From an uncultured Erysipelotrichaceae bacterium (GTDB lineage: Bacteria > Bacillota_I > Bacilli_A > RFN20 > CAG-826), in NCBI GenBank assembly GCA_902769185.1, contig CACXNV010000003.1, forward strand, positions 1-62,998: 62,998 bases of DNA, given 5' to 3'. Below, in pieces: positions 18,890 to 27,763 of the stretch (positions are counted from its first letter, which is position 1; every line of letters begins with the position of its first letter). The notes beneath the pieces are model-generated. The model was not told where the DNA came from and searched no databases. It saw nothing but the letters and a program-made list of their open reading frames with translations. Position numbers and translations under genes: made by a program.

Positions 18890-19855
18890 ATGAAATCGAT
18901 AAAAAAATTGTTTATTAAATTATTTCCGTGTCTATATTACAAACTTTATGTAATTGTTAAAACACACAAAGCCAATAAGGTAAAAAATAAAAAGCTTTTT
19001 TGTATAGAAAAATATAAAAAAAGATTTGGTGCTTTAATTGATTTAGATAATCCAAAAACATTTTATGAAAAGCTTAATTATTTAAGATTGTTTTGGGACA
19101 GCGAACAATCTAAGGAACTTGTCGATAAGCATTTAGTTAAAGAATATTTATTGAATAAAGGGTATGGCAAATTTATTGCAAAGGAAATTGCTTATTTTGA
19201 ATCATTCGCTGATTTCAAAAAAGCTTTTGTAAGTATTGCTAATCAGCACCATAGATTTGTTGTTAAATTAGCACACACTAGTGGTGATGTTTTTTTCTTT
19301 GATAATTGGAAATGGAGAGACAAACACGGTTTTAAAACAAGTAAAAGGTCTGTCTTTTCATGCTTAAGCAATAAAATTAAATACAATTATTATTGTGAAA
19401 ATTTTGAAAACCCATATATTCACCTTAAAGGATCTATTATTATTGAAGAGTATTTACCTTCTTTATCTTCTCATGGATTAAATGAATTTAAAATTTTTTG
19501 CAATTACGGAAAACCTATTTTAATTAACTATGTGGAAGGCAGGCAAAACAAAACACATGTTACAGAATGTTTTTTATATAGTGATTTAAGAAACACTCAT
19601 TATAAACAAAACCAAAACACTTTTGATTTCGAACGTCTAGAACAGGATGTTCCATACAAAGAGATGATGGACTTCTGTAAGAATACATGCTCTGAATTTC
19701 CGCTTGTTAGAGTTGACTTATTATTAAATAAGAACTCGTTTATGTTCTGTGAGTTCACTTTCTATGATTGTGGTGGATATAATATCTTTACGCCAGGAGA
19801 AGCAAACTTAAAACTTGGAAGTCTGATTGATATAAGCGCTATATCCAATAATTAA
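18890..19855 (+). CDS. Second TupA-like ATP-grasp protein
   Basis: This 321-residue protein is of the same family as the gene at 13832: LDNPKTFYEKLNYLRLFW, VVKLAHTSGDVFFF, IIEEYLPS, LNEFKIFCNYGKPILI and RVDLLLNKNSFMFCEFTFY. The two are diverged paralogues rather than a recent duplication. It likely ligates an amino acid or similar group to the polysaccharide or its precursor. The loop after HTSG differs (DVFFFDN against CIAVIKE), so the substrate may differ. AAGGAAG lies 13 bases before the ATG, a long spacing. It is the last + gene before the minus-strand acylation genes. Confidence 0.83.
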   Translation: MKSIKKLFIKLFPCLYYKLYVIVKTHKANKVKNKKLFCIEKYKKRFGALIDLDNPKTFYEKLNYLRLFWDSEQSKELVDKHLVKEYLLNKGYGKFIAKEIAYFESFADFKKAFVSIANQHHRFVVKLAHTSGDVFFFDNWKWRDKHGFKTSKRSVFSCLSNKIKYNYYCENFENPYIHLKGSIIIEEYLPSLSSHGLNEFKIFCNYGKPILINYVEGRQNKTHVTECFLYSDLRNTHYKQNQNTFDFERLEQDVPYKEMMDFCKNTCSEFPLVRVDLLLNKNSFMFCEFTFYDCGGYNIFTPGEANLKLGSLIDISAISNN

Positions 19856-19979
19856 CCTGATTCTTTTAATATTTAGTTATTAAAACCTTACAAAAATATA
19901 AATTAAATTTTTGATTGTGATTTCTAAATTATTTTACATAACTATGAATGCACAACAAATAGTTTTTATTATTTAAATT

Positions 19980-21995
19980 TTATAAAATGTCGTTCAACTG
20001 TATGGCCCAACGATTAATTCTAAGACTTCCACCCGCAAGAGTTAAATGATTATTGTCATTTTTTCTGAAGTACTTGCCTGTATAAATGTTTTCAGTGATT
20101 GAATCAATAAATGTGTATTCTGAAAAATCATTTCTAATTGTTGACTCAAATGTCAAAAAGGAGTCCATTTGTTCTATTGCATTTATGTTATAAGTTGACC
20201 AAACTATTATCTTTTTTTGTGCTTTTAACTGATCAAGTCGTTCTTTGATGAATGAATAATAACCTGGTTTAAGATATTTAGATGGTATCGAAATGGTTGA
20301 AGGCCCGACGTTATCTTCTGTAACATCATAGTCTTCTTTATACATTTGCACATCTTCGCCTCGATTACTAATTTTATGTTTTGTTTCATAAGTATAAACT
20401 TCAGTTTCAAAATCACGTACATAATATGTTTTTGAGCAAGCATTATAACTCTCAAAGAAACAATCAAAATAATTTCTAAAATCAACGTTTAGAAAGCAAT
20501 CAAAATTTAAGTCAATTCTTGCGAATGTGTCATACCCATTCCCCAATACATCAACAGCATTTTCATGAAATTGAAACAAGAAAAAATCATCTTTGCTTAA
20601 TAAAGATTCGCAAAGTTCAACCATCAGTTTGGTTGAGGTACCTCGTGTTGCTCCAAAAAACTGAAAATTATAATCTGGATACTGTTCAATAAGTGGAGTG
20701 AGGTTGTGATTTTGATATAAAGTTGAATGGCCTATCATCAAAAATAACTTTCGATTATCGCGCGAGAGTAAAATATCTTCACACCTAAATGCGAGGTCTC
20801 TTACACATTCTTCGTGATTGTTTGAAAATGATTCACCATTAACGTAACACTTTTCACATTTCGGTACATCAAGGGCGTTGCTCTTAAATTCTTTTAAACT
20901 TGTAAAGAATAACATTGATTCTACTGAATGACCATTTATTGCATTGGTTTCAATAGTCTCAATTTTATTATTTAAATAAAGTTGTTTTTTGTGAGTTACA
21001 ATAGCGTTGCTTTTAATTATTGAAACAGGATATTCATTATAGAAAGATGGTATAGCTAAATAAGAATCTTGGTTCTTTGTTTCGTCATATGAAAGCAATG
21101 AGCATATATTGTTTTCAACGGAAAACGTAAAGCAATCCATACTTGTTTCTTTAACCCATTGGGCATACAGTTCTATTGATTCGCTTTTATTTTGGGTAAC
21201 GTGTGCGATTGATCCTAAACCAATCCTAATCCCGTTACCATCTTGCTTTGTGTTCCAGGATTCAAGGATATAATTCTTCCTTTTAAAGTATCTAGATCCT
21301 TGCAATGTGTTTGGATAATATTCTTCTCTAGATGGAAAGAAATCAGCTGTAATAACCTCTTCTTCGTCGTCTGCAAAACCGCCATTGCCATAATATTTTA
21401 ACAAGTAACTGTTATCTTGATAATAATTGACATATATATCGAGATTTTTCTCAATCACCATCTTATGCTTTTTTGAGAATGTAAATGGTACATATGTTTT
21501 TTTTGAGCCGTTTCTTGTGTAGTCATGCGTTGGACCATTGAAAGAATAAGAGATGAACTTACCATCGTTAATCTCTTTGCATTCTAAGATTATTTCGTCA
21601 CCGAAAGCAAATTTATCTTTGTTTGGGGAGATGCTTATTGTTCCTTTTGAATCGTCGTTATGAATATTGATTACAAATTCACCAATTTTTGTAACGGCAA
21701 AAATGACACTGCAACTATATTGAACATTTTTAACTGTGAATAGATTGTTTTTGTATGTTCCATCTGATTTTATAGAATCAAACTCGTATTTGTCATCGAC
21801 GGCAATATCAAATGTAAAATCATCTCCCTTTTTGCCGGTCTTTGCATTATCTCCATTAATTGTAAAATGATCTCCTGGCAAAACTTCTACGACAATGGTG
21901 GTGTCATCATTAACATAACGATTGTTTAAAGAACAAGAAGAAATATAAATACATGATAATGCTGTGAATAATAATTCGTATAATACCTTCTTCAT
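19980..21995 (-). CDS. Lipoprotein with InlB-like and LRR-like repeats and an SGNH-like C-terminal domain
   Basis: The protein has 671 residues. The signal peptide ends in YISSC with the lipidated cysteine at C21. Domains in order: beta-rich repeats (about 35-200), an InlB-type repeat closing in ESWNTKQDGNG and ELYAQWVKE (about 215-285), a short BspA-type leucine-rich stretch (about 305-380), then an SGNH-hydrolase-like domain. That last part (FLMIGHSTLYQNHN, later FLFQFHENAV and the end DNNHLTLAGG with a D-x2-H pair) runs in parallel with the SGNH domain of the next gene upstream. It is probably an outer-face partner in O-acylation of the polysaccharide. The usual GDS serine context is GHS here. 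It follows its neighbour with a 1-base gap. Confidence 0.65.
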   Translation of the reverse strand: MKKVLYELLFTALSCIYISSCSLNNRYVNDDTTIVVEVLPGDHFTINGDNAKTGKKGDDFTFDIAVDDKYEFDSIKSDGTYKNNLFTVKNVQYSCSVIFAVTKIGEFVINIHNDDSKGTISISPNKDKFAFGDEIILECKEINDGKFISYSFNGPTHDYTRNGSKKTYVPFTFSKKHKMVIEKNLDIYVNYYQDNSYLLKYYGNGGFADDEEEVITADFFPSREEYYPNTLQGSRYFKRKNYILESWNTKQDGNGIRIGLGSIAHVTQNKSESIELYAQWVKETSMDCFTFSVENNICSLLSYDETKNQDSYLAIPSFYNEYPVSIIKSNAIVTHKKQLYLNNKIETIETNAINGHSVESMLFFTSLKEFKSNALDVPKCEKCYVNGESFSNNHEECVRDLAFRCEDILLSRDNRKLFLMIGHSTLYQNHNLTPLIEQYPDYNFQFFGATRGTSTKLMVELCESLLSKDDFFLFQFHENAVDVLGNGYDTFARIDLNFDCFLNVDFRNYFDCFFESYNACSKTYYVRDFETEVYTYETKHKISNRGEDVQMYKEDYDVTEDNVGPSTISIPSKYLKPGYYSFIKERLDQLKAQKKIIVWSTYNINAIEQMDSFLTFESTIRNDFSEYTFIDSITENIYTGKYFRKNDNNHLTLAGGSLRINRWAIQLNDIL

Positions 21996-21996
21996 G

Positions 21997-23445
21997 TTAA
22001 TACCCCTTTAATAAATCAGAATAACAAGTCCAGTTATAATCAGCTTTATATTCTGCTAAAGCAGATATAGGAACATAGATATCAACTTCTTTTTCTTCAA
22101 ATAATCCTCGTTGATAATTAACAATAATCTTGTTTGGATGCAGTTGAGTCAAATAAATGGATGTTAATTTCTTGGTACCGTTAAACGCTCCATTCTGAAT
22201 CACAGATATATTATCAGTTATGATAATAATTTCAACATTATCGCACCCACTAAAGGCGTTGCGACTAATAATTCTGACAGGCTTGTTGTCATAAATGGTA
22301 GGGGTAGTTAATGAATTAAGATTTTTGTAATCAGAATTTACATTAGATATAGCGAATTCATCATTAACAAGTTGATATTCATAGTACCCCGAATAACCAT
22401 TGTCTATATATGTGTCTTGTTCTGGGTAATCAGGTTTTGTTGGAATATTAAATGCTTCAATTGTACTCAATTTCAAAATATCTCTCTTAATATCATTTAT
22501 AAATAGTTTTGTTCGATATATAGCCCCGCTATTGTTTAAGTGAAAGTTTGAATCATAAAAATAATGTGGATCCAAAATATATTCAATTGGATTACCTATA
22601 ACTTCGCAAGACAAAGATTCTCTTAACGACCAATAATAATCTACAGGTGTGCTCTTTTTATCGATGACTGCTAATTCATTAACCGGTGAAAAAGCATAAA
22701 AAAGTTTTGCGTTCTTTGATTTTATTAAAGCATTATAATCGTTTATATATTTTAGAAAAGAGCTATCGACAGAATATGAATAATCAATCATCGTGGTTAG
22801 ATCATAATGAACTGCCATTCTGTTTCCGTCTTGAAATAAAACGCCATTAGAGTCTTTGCTATCGTACGTAACATCACCGTATTCATTAAAATTATTTCTT
22901 CTATATACAGTTTCTCCTGGATCAATGATATCTTTTTGCTTTGATTTGTTAATAACAAAATTAAAATAACTACCAATCACAGCTTCCTTATTATCTTTAG
23001 GAAGACTTTGGATAATAGACATATCATCTTCTAAAGCTTTTAATGTTGCTTCACCATCAAAATATAGAGAAGTCGATTGCTTATTAATTTCTGGAATTAC
23101 AAATATCATGTCATCTGGACCAACATATTCTAAAGCTAAATCCGTCATGATTTTGGTGCCAAGCATCGCATATAAACCAAAATTCACCACTTGATATTCT
23201 GGAAATTCTTCTTCGATGATTTTTGATTTAAAACCGAAGGCAACATTTGATCCACCGATAAGGATAATTTTTTTATTGTTTTTATGAGAACGAAGGTTAT
23301 GAACTTTGTCTACTAAAGCAGCATAGTAAGTCTTTGAATAAACATGTAGTTGATTGTTCCCGACAGACATAAAAATACCAAATGGAGCAAGAACCAGTGC
23401 CACACCTAATATAAATAATGAAATCTTTATTAATAGCTTTTTCAT
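21997..23445 (-). CDS. SGNH-hydrolase-like O-acyltransferase partner with C-terminal LRR-like domain
   Basis: The protein has 482 residues. One N-terminal membrane helix (about 5-27) is followed by an AlgX/AlgJ/DltD-like SGNH domain: IILIGGSNVAFG with candidate nucleophile S66, and DSNFHLNNSGA as the D-x-x-H block near residue 315. A C-terminal BspA-type leucine-rich segment follows (RIISRNAFSGCDNVEIIII, then SVIQNGAFNGTKKLTSIYL). Such proteins accept an acyl group from an MBOAT protein and move it to a polymer outside the membrane. The MBOAT gene is 3 bases upstream in the same operon. The substrate is presumably the polysaccharide made by this locus. Confidence 0.75.
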   Translation of the reverse strand: MKKLLIKISLFILGVALVLAPFGIFMSVGNNQLHVYSKTYYAALVDKVHNLRSHKNNKKIILIGGSNVAFGFKSKIIEEEFPEYQVVNFGLYAMLGTKIMTDLALEYVGPDDMIFVIPEINKQSTSLYFDGEATLKALEDDMSIIQSLPKDNKEAVIGSYFNFVINKSKQKDIIDPGETVYRRNNFNEYGDVTYDSKDSNGVLFQDGNRMAVHYDLTTMIDYSYSVDSSFLKYINDYNALIKSKNAKLFYAFSPVNELAVIDKKSTPVDYYWSLRESLSCEVIGNPIEYILDPHYFYDSNFHLNNSGAIYRTKLFINDIKRDILKLSTIEAFNIPTKPDYPEQDTYIDNGYSGYYEYQLVNDEFAISNVNSDYKNLNSLTTPTIYDNKPVRIISRNAFSGCDNVEIIIITDNISVIQNGAFNGTKKLTSIYLTQLHPNKIIVNYQRGLFEEKEVDIYVPISALAEYKADYNWTCYSDLLKGY

Positions 23446-23448
23446 AAT

Positions 23449-24996
23449 TTAGAAGTCGAAGTAAATAAACGACGATCCGCCTCCATTAATGGATTTTGTA
23501 TAAAATAACATAAATATTGCTAAAGAGAAAAAGACAATTGTGAAGACATATTTTCCTAAATAGTTAATACAAGCTGGATATTTGATTTTATCAATTATCT
23601 TTGTTTTATAAGTTGAAAAAACTTTAAATGCAATTAACACCACTAAAATTAAGCTTGAAACAATCAGTAGCCAATTGTAATTAACAAGTGATGCATCTAA
23701 AAATGGGCTATAGGCACTTGTATGCCACACCTTAATCATATGATATCCGAACCTTGCTGCGTCCTTAATATTGTCTGCTCTAAAGAAGATCCATCCTATA
23801 TCAACCAGAATAAAAGTTATAGCAACAAATAAAGCTTTGAGCACCAAATTTGGTTTCTTCTTCTCTTTAGAAATTCCTTTAGTTTTTTGCATTTGCTTAG
23901 GTAATCCGTTTATTACCAATAAAACACCATGGAATAATCCCCATACGACAAAAGTCCAATTTGCCCCGTGCCAAATACCAGATACTAACCACACAATAAG
24001 AGTGTTAATAATCCATCTCCAGATAGGCACTCTATTGCCACCCAAAGGAATATAAATATATTTCTTTAACCAATTGCCTAATGTGATGTGCCATCTTCTC
24101 CAAAATTCTTGAATAGAGGATGAGATATACGGAACATCAAAGTTTTCTTCTAGTTTGATACCAAATAGATTGCTTACTCCTATAGATATATCCATAAATC
24201 CAGAGAAATCACAATATAATTGAATTGCATAGAATATGCTTATAAGGATTAGATTAAAACCAAACATCGTTTGTAAGTTTGCATATGCTTTATTAACATA
24301 TAAACCAACCACATTGGCGATAACTAGTTTTTTAACTAATCCAATAGATATTCTAAATAACGCCTTTAGATAATCATTATTGACAAAATTATGTTGATTG
24401 AATAAACCATCTTCTTTTAATTTGTCATAAGAAGATATTGGTCCTTGTAATACCTTTGGAAAATAAGACACAAATAAAAGGAACTTAGCAGGATTAATCT
24501 CTGCTTTAGTAACTCTTTTACAGCAATCTACGTTATAGGCTATTAAAGAGAATGTGTAGAATGATATTCCTAAAGGAACAATAAATCGATATGTATTTAG
24601 GCTTAGATGAAATAAAGAATTAATACTATCAACAAAAAAATTAAAATATTTAAGAGCCGCTAAAACACCAACGTTGATGATAATCGCTAAAGCGCATAAT
24701 AGGTTCTCATATTTTTTTCTTTTTGCATGTGAATCAACATATCTAGACTCATTATCTCTCTTTCTGAAACGATATTGGCAAAGTATTGCGAATAAATACG
24801 ACAGTAATGTGCTTCCACCTAAATATGCTAAAAATATCCAATTTGTAAAGCCATAAAAGAATAGTGAGCCAGCTAATAAAACAGTCCACTGAGGAATTAT
24901 TCTTTTCTTAAATGCTTTATTGATTAAAAAAACTAGATAATAGAGAATAAAGCATGAAGCAACAAAAATAATAAATTCTAGAGAGAATAAATCCAT
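23449..24996 (-). CDS. MBOAT family O-acyltransferase (AlgI/DltB type)
   Basis: This 515-residue membrane protein has about ten helices. The family core is clear: SSIQEFWRRWHITLGNWL with H303, KKYIYIPLGGNR, and WLVSGIWHGANW with the catalytic H343. Relatives (AlgI, PatA, DltB) pass an acyl group across the membrane to an extracellular acceptor. The gene heads a three-gene minus-strand operon with two SGNH-like proteins, the classical partner type. No dltA or dltC is near, so O-acetylation of polysaccharide is more likely than D-alanylation of teichoic acid. On the minus strand a TATCAT lies 6 bases before the ATG with no SD, again suggesting a leaderless start. Confidence 0.88.
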   Translation of the reverse strand: MDLFSLEFIIFVASCFILYYLVFLINKAFKKRIIPQWTVLLAGSLFFYGFTNWIFLAYLGGSTLLSYLFAILCQYRFRKRDNESRYVDSHAKRKKYENLLCALAIIINVGVLAALKYFNFFVDSINSLFHLSLNTYRFIVPLGISFYTFSLIAYNVDCCKRVTKAEINPAKFLLFVSYFPKVLQGPISSYDKLKEDGLFNQHNFVNNDYLKALFRISIGLVKKLVIANVVGLYVNKAYANLQTMFGFNLILISIFYAIQLYCDFSGFMDISIGVSNLFGIKLEENFDVPYISSSIQEFWRRWHITLGNWLKKYIYIPLGGNRVPIWRWIINTLIVWLVSGIWHGANWTFVVWGLFHGVLLVINGLPKQMQKTKGISKEKKKPNLVLKALFVAITFILVDIGWIFFRADNIKDAARFGYHMIKVWHTSAYSPFLDASLVNYNWLLIVSSLILVVLIAFKVFSTYKTKIIDKIKYPACINYLGKYVFTIVFFSLAIFMLFYTKSINGGGSSFIYFDF

Positions 24997-25110
24997 ATAT
25001 AGATGATATCATATAATAAGCAATTATTAATAACATACATATAAAGCAATAATTGGACACTTTTATTTGATATCTAACCTCTTGCTTGTGAAGTTTGTAA
25101 GCAAAAAACA

Positions 25111-25140
25111 TAATTAGTAATTGTCTAATTATGCTATAAT
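25111..25140 (+). promoter_or_regulatory. Promoter with perfect palindrome before the cytidylyltransferase-aminotransferase gene
   Basis: TATAAT at 25135-25140 is preceded by TG at the right distance (TGCTATAAT, an extended -10). A perfect inverted repeat, TAATTAG-TAATTGT-CTAATTA, covers 25111-25131 where the -35 box would be, so it is a candidate operator. A GCAGGTAA ribosome site lies between the promoter and the ATG. Confidence 0.55.
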
Positions 25141-25160
25141 ACATCGCAGGTAAATAAATT

Positions 25161-26972
25161 ATGCAAGCATTAATGTTAGCCGCAGGGTTAGGAAAAAGAC
25201 TCGCCAAATATACAAAAGATAACACCAAATGTATGGTGGAAGTCGCTGGTCAAAAGTTAATTGACCGCGCTATTACCGCCATTAAAAAAGCAGGTATAAA
25301 AAGATTTGTCATTGTTACTGGTTATAAAGGTGACAATTTAAAGAAATATATTTTAGATAACTATTCAGGTCAATTAGACTTTGTTTTTATTGATAACAAA
25401 GACTATGCGTCCACAAATAATATTTATTCATTCTATTTAGCTAAAGAAGAATTAAAGAAAGATGATGTTATATTATTAGAAAGCGACATCATCTTTGATG
25501 AAGACTTAATTAAAGATGTTTTAGAATCTCAAGATAAAGATATTGTTACTGTCGCCAAATATGAATCTTGGATGGATGGAACTTGTGTCACTTTAGATGA
25601 GAATAATCATATTAAGAAATTCATTGAAAAAGCCAGATTCTTGTATGAATTTATCGATAAATACTATAAGACAGTAAATATCTATAAATTCTCTAAAGAA
25701 TTTGTTAATAACATCTACATTCCATTCTTAGAAACATATATGAAGATGTATGGTCTTAATTGTTATTATGAGACCCCACTTAAATATATATGTAAACTTC
25801 CAGAAATATCATTTAAAGCCTTCACTATGGATGATAGGCCGTGGTACGAGATTGATGACGCGCAAGACTTAGATATCGCCACTGTTTTATTCTCTAAAGG
25901 AGAAGATAAGTTAAGACTAATCGAAAAGAAGTATGGGGGATATTGGAGATTCCCTGGATATATTGATTTCTGCTATTTAGTTAATCCATATTTCCCACCT
26001 AAAGAAATGGTGGAAAAACTTAGATATGAGTTACCTACTTTATTAACTCAATATCCATCTGGTTTATCAGTTCAAAATATGAACGCAGGTAGATTATATA
26101 ATGTGGATGAGAGTCATATATTTGTCGGTAATGGAGCGGCAGAATTAATTAACGCTTTAGGACATATCTCTAAAGGCAAGAAAGTTGGAGTTAATATCCC
26201 TGCCTTTAACGAATATGTGAGATGCTTTAAAGATAGTGAGATATTAGAAATTGATAATTCTAAGCACGACTATAAATTAGATATGACATCAATCAAATTA
26301 ATGATTGATAAAGCGGATATCACAGTAGTGATTAATCCAGATAACCCTTCTGGCTTTATGCTTACTCAAAAAGAGATTATTGAATTAGCAGAATACTCAA
26401 AATCTAAAGGTCATCAATTAGTAGTGGATGAATCTTTTGTGGACTTCGCTAGAAGTGAAGTAAGATTTACATTATTTAATGATGAATTTATTAATAAATA
26501 TCCTAATGTGATTGTTATTAAATCTATATCTAAATCATATGGAGTACCTGGACTTAGACTTGGGTTACTCGCTACAAGTGATACTAATTTGTTAAAAGAG
26601 TTAAAACAAGAAATGCAAGTTTGGAACATTAACTCTTTTGCGGAATATTATTTACAAATCTATCAATTATTCGCTAAATCATATTCTGAAGCATGCGATA
26701 AGATTGTTGAAGCGAGAGAAGAATTTGTTAATAAACTAAAAGAATTTAAACAATTTAAAGTTTATCCAAGCGAAGCGAATTACGTGATGGTGGATCTTGG
26801 CTCGATTAACTCTAGAAAACTTGCTATTACTTTATTAGATAAATATAAACTCATTATTAAAGACTTATCTAGTAAGAAGACCTTTGAAGGCAAAAACTTC
26901 ATTAGACTTGCAGTTAGAGATAAAGCTGATAATGATTATCTAATTAAGTGCTTAAAAGAAGTTACTAAATAA
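25161..26972 (+). CDS. Bifunctional nucleotidyltransferase (LicC/PntC-like) - PLP aminotransferase/decarboxylase-like protein
   Basis: The protein has 603 residues. Residues 1 to about 245 form a sugar-nucleotidyltransferase fold with MLAAGLGKRLAKYTKDNTKC and the metal aspartate in LLESDIIF, closest in style to phosphocholine or phosphonate cytidylyltransferases. Residues about 255-603 are a fold-type I PLP enzyme of the histidinol-phosphate aminotransferase/CobD group: VGNGAAELI, VINPDNPSGF and the PLP lysine K458 in SISKSYG. Known relatives with this fusion activate phosphonates (PntC joined to a transaminase); CobD-like enzymes instead decarboxylate phosphothreonine. Either way the product would be a CDP-activated small amine for decorating the polysaccharide, but the exact substrate is inference. 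Divergent from the MBOAT operon. Confidence 0.78.
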   Translation: MQALMLAAGLGKRLAKYTKDNTKCMVEVAGQKLIDRAITAIKKAGIKRFVIVTGYKGDNLKKYILDNYSGQLDFVFIDNKDYASTNNIYSFYLAKEELKKDDVILLESDIIFDEDLIKDVLESQDKDIVTVAKYESWMDGTCVTLDENNHIKKFIEKARFLYEFIDKYYKTVNIYKFSKEFVNNIYIPFLETYMKMYGLNCYYETPLKYICKLPEISFKAFTMDDRPWYEIDDAQDLDIATVLFSKGEDKLRLIEKKYGGYWRFPGYIDFCYLVNPYFPPKEMVEKLRYELPTLLTQYPSGLSVQNMNAGRLYNVDESHIFVGNGAAELINALGHISKGKKVGVNIPAFNEYVRCFKDSEILEIDNSKHDYKLDMTSIKLMIDKADITVVINPDNPSGFMLTQKEIIELAEYSKSKGHQLVVDESFVDFARSEVRFTLFNDEFINKYPNVIVIKSISKSYGVPGLRLGLLATSDTNLLKELKQEMQVWNINSFAEYYLQIYQLFAKSYSEACDKIVEAREEFVNKLKEFKQFKVYPSEANYVMVDLGSINSRKLAITLLDKYKLIIKDLSSKKTFEGKNFIRLAVRDKADNDYLIKCLKEVTK

Positions 26973-26994
26973 GAATTGATACATATAAATGAAT

Positions 26995-27038
26995 AATACG
27001 TTTTTGCTATTTAAGGTAGAAACGTATTTTCATTTTTT
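26995..27038 (+). terminator. Probable terminator after the fusion aminotransferase gene
   Basis: AATACGTTT (26995-27003) pairs with AAACGTATT (27020-27028) around a 16-base loop and is followed by TTCATTTTTT. The stem is long but AT-rich. Confidence 0.55.
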
Positions 27039-27044
27039 AATATA

Positions 27045-27081
27045 CAATACAAAAGTATTGTGTTAGTATTTATACTCGGCT
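27045..27081 (+). promoter_or_regulatory. -10 box and palindrome immediately before the sugar phosphotransferase gene
   Basis: TATACT (27071-27076) ends 5 bases before the ATG at 27082, too close for a ribosome site. CAATAC-AAAA-GTATTG (27045-27060) is a perfect inverted repeat at the -35 position and could be an operator. Confidence 0.4.
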
Positions 27082-27705
27082 ATGAAAAAACACCAAAAAT
27101 TTTACTTAATTATTAAAAGGTTAATTGACATACTAGGCTCATTAGTAGGAATAGTGTTCTGTTTAGCGTTATTCTGGTGGTGGGTATTTATTATCAATTT
27201 AATAGTCACTAAAGGACATCCAGTATTCTGCCACGTTAGAACTGGTAAAAATGGTAAACATTTTAAACTCATTAAATTTAGAAGTATGAGAAGAGATGTT
27301 GATCCAGACTTAACTAGCGAGGAGATTAAAAGTGTTGATAAGCCATATACTGGATTTGGCAAATTCTTAAGAAAGACATCATTGGATGAGACATTACAGT
27401 TAATCAATGTTTTAACTGGCAAGATGGCTTTTATTGGTCCTAGACCATTAATTGATAAAGATGAAGACCATATCACAATTGAATTAAGAAAGGCTAATGG
27501 ATCGATTAAATTGACTCCTGGTATTAGTGGCTACGCTCAAATAAACGGAAGAGTGATTGTCTCTCCAGAAGATAAAGGAAAGCTAGATGGATATTATTAC
27601 GAACACTTCTCATTCTGGCTTGATATTAAAATCTTCGTAATTACTGTCTTACAAACATTGCATATTCTTAAAAACAAACCACAAACTAAGGAAGAGGGAA
27701 AATAA
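27082..27705 (+). CDS. Undecaprenyl-phosphate sugar phosphotransferase
   Basis: This 207-residue protein belongs to the bacterial sugar transferase family (WcaJ/PglC type). It moves a sugar phosphate from a nucleotide sugar to the lipid carrier and so starts the repeat unit. Visible features are one N-terminal hydrophobic helix (about 15-40), VRTGKNGKHFKLIKFRSMR, the catalytic D-E pair in LRKTSLDETLQLINVL, FIGPRPL and the end block GITGYAQ-like ISGYAQINGR. The short form without extra membrane helices is the functional core. It is the only initiating enzyme seen in the locus. The first sugar is unknown. Confidence 0.9.
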   Translation: MKKHQKFYLIIKRLIDILGSLVGIVFCLALFWWWVFIINLIVTKGHPVFCHVRTGKNGKHFKLIKFRSMRRDVDPDLTSEEIKSVDKPYTGFGKFLRKTSLDETLQLINVLTGKMAFIGPRPLIDKDEDHITIELRKANGSIKLTPGISGYAQINGRVIVSPEDKGKLDGYYYEHFSFWLDIKIFVITVLQTLHILKNKPQTKEEGK

Positions 27706-27746
27706 TCCCTTTTCTTTTTATATTAGTTAATCATTTCTCAATTACT

Positions 27747-27763
27747 TTGTTATAATTAGAGAA
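27747..27763 (+). promoter_or_regulatory. Extended -10 promoter before the flippase-like gene
   Basis: TGTTATAAT ends at 27756, 7 bases before the ATG at 27764. The -35 region is weak, as allowed for extended -10 promoters. No SD is present, so the mRNA probably begins at the start codon. Confidence 0.55.

Noticed and set aside
24917-25228. 103-codon minus-strand frame across the MBOAT/cytidylyltransferase divergent region
   Set aside because: It overlaps both real genes, has no ribosome site and covers both promoters; its hydrophobic translation comes from AT-rich DNA.
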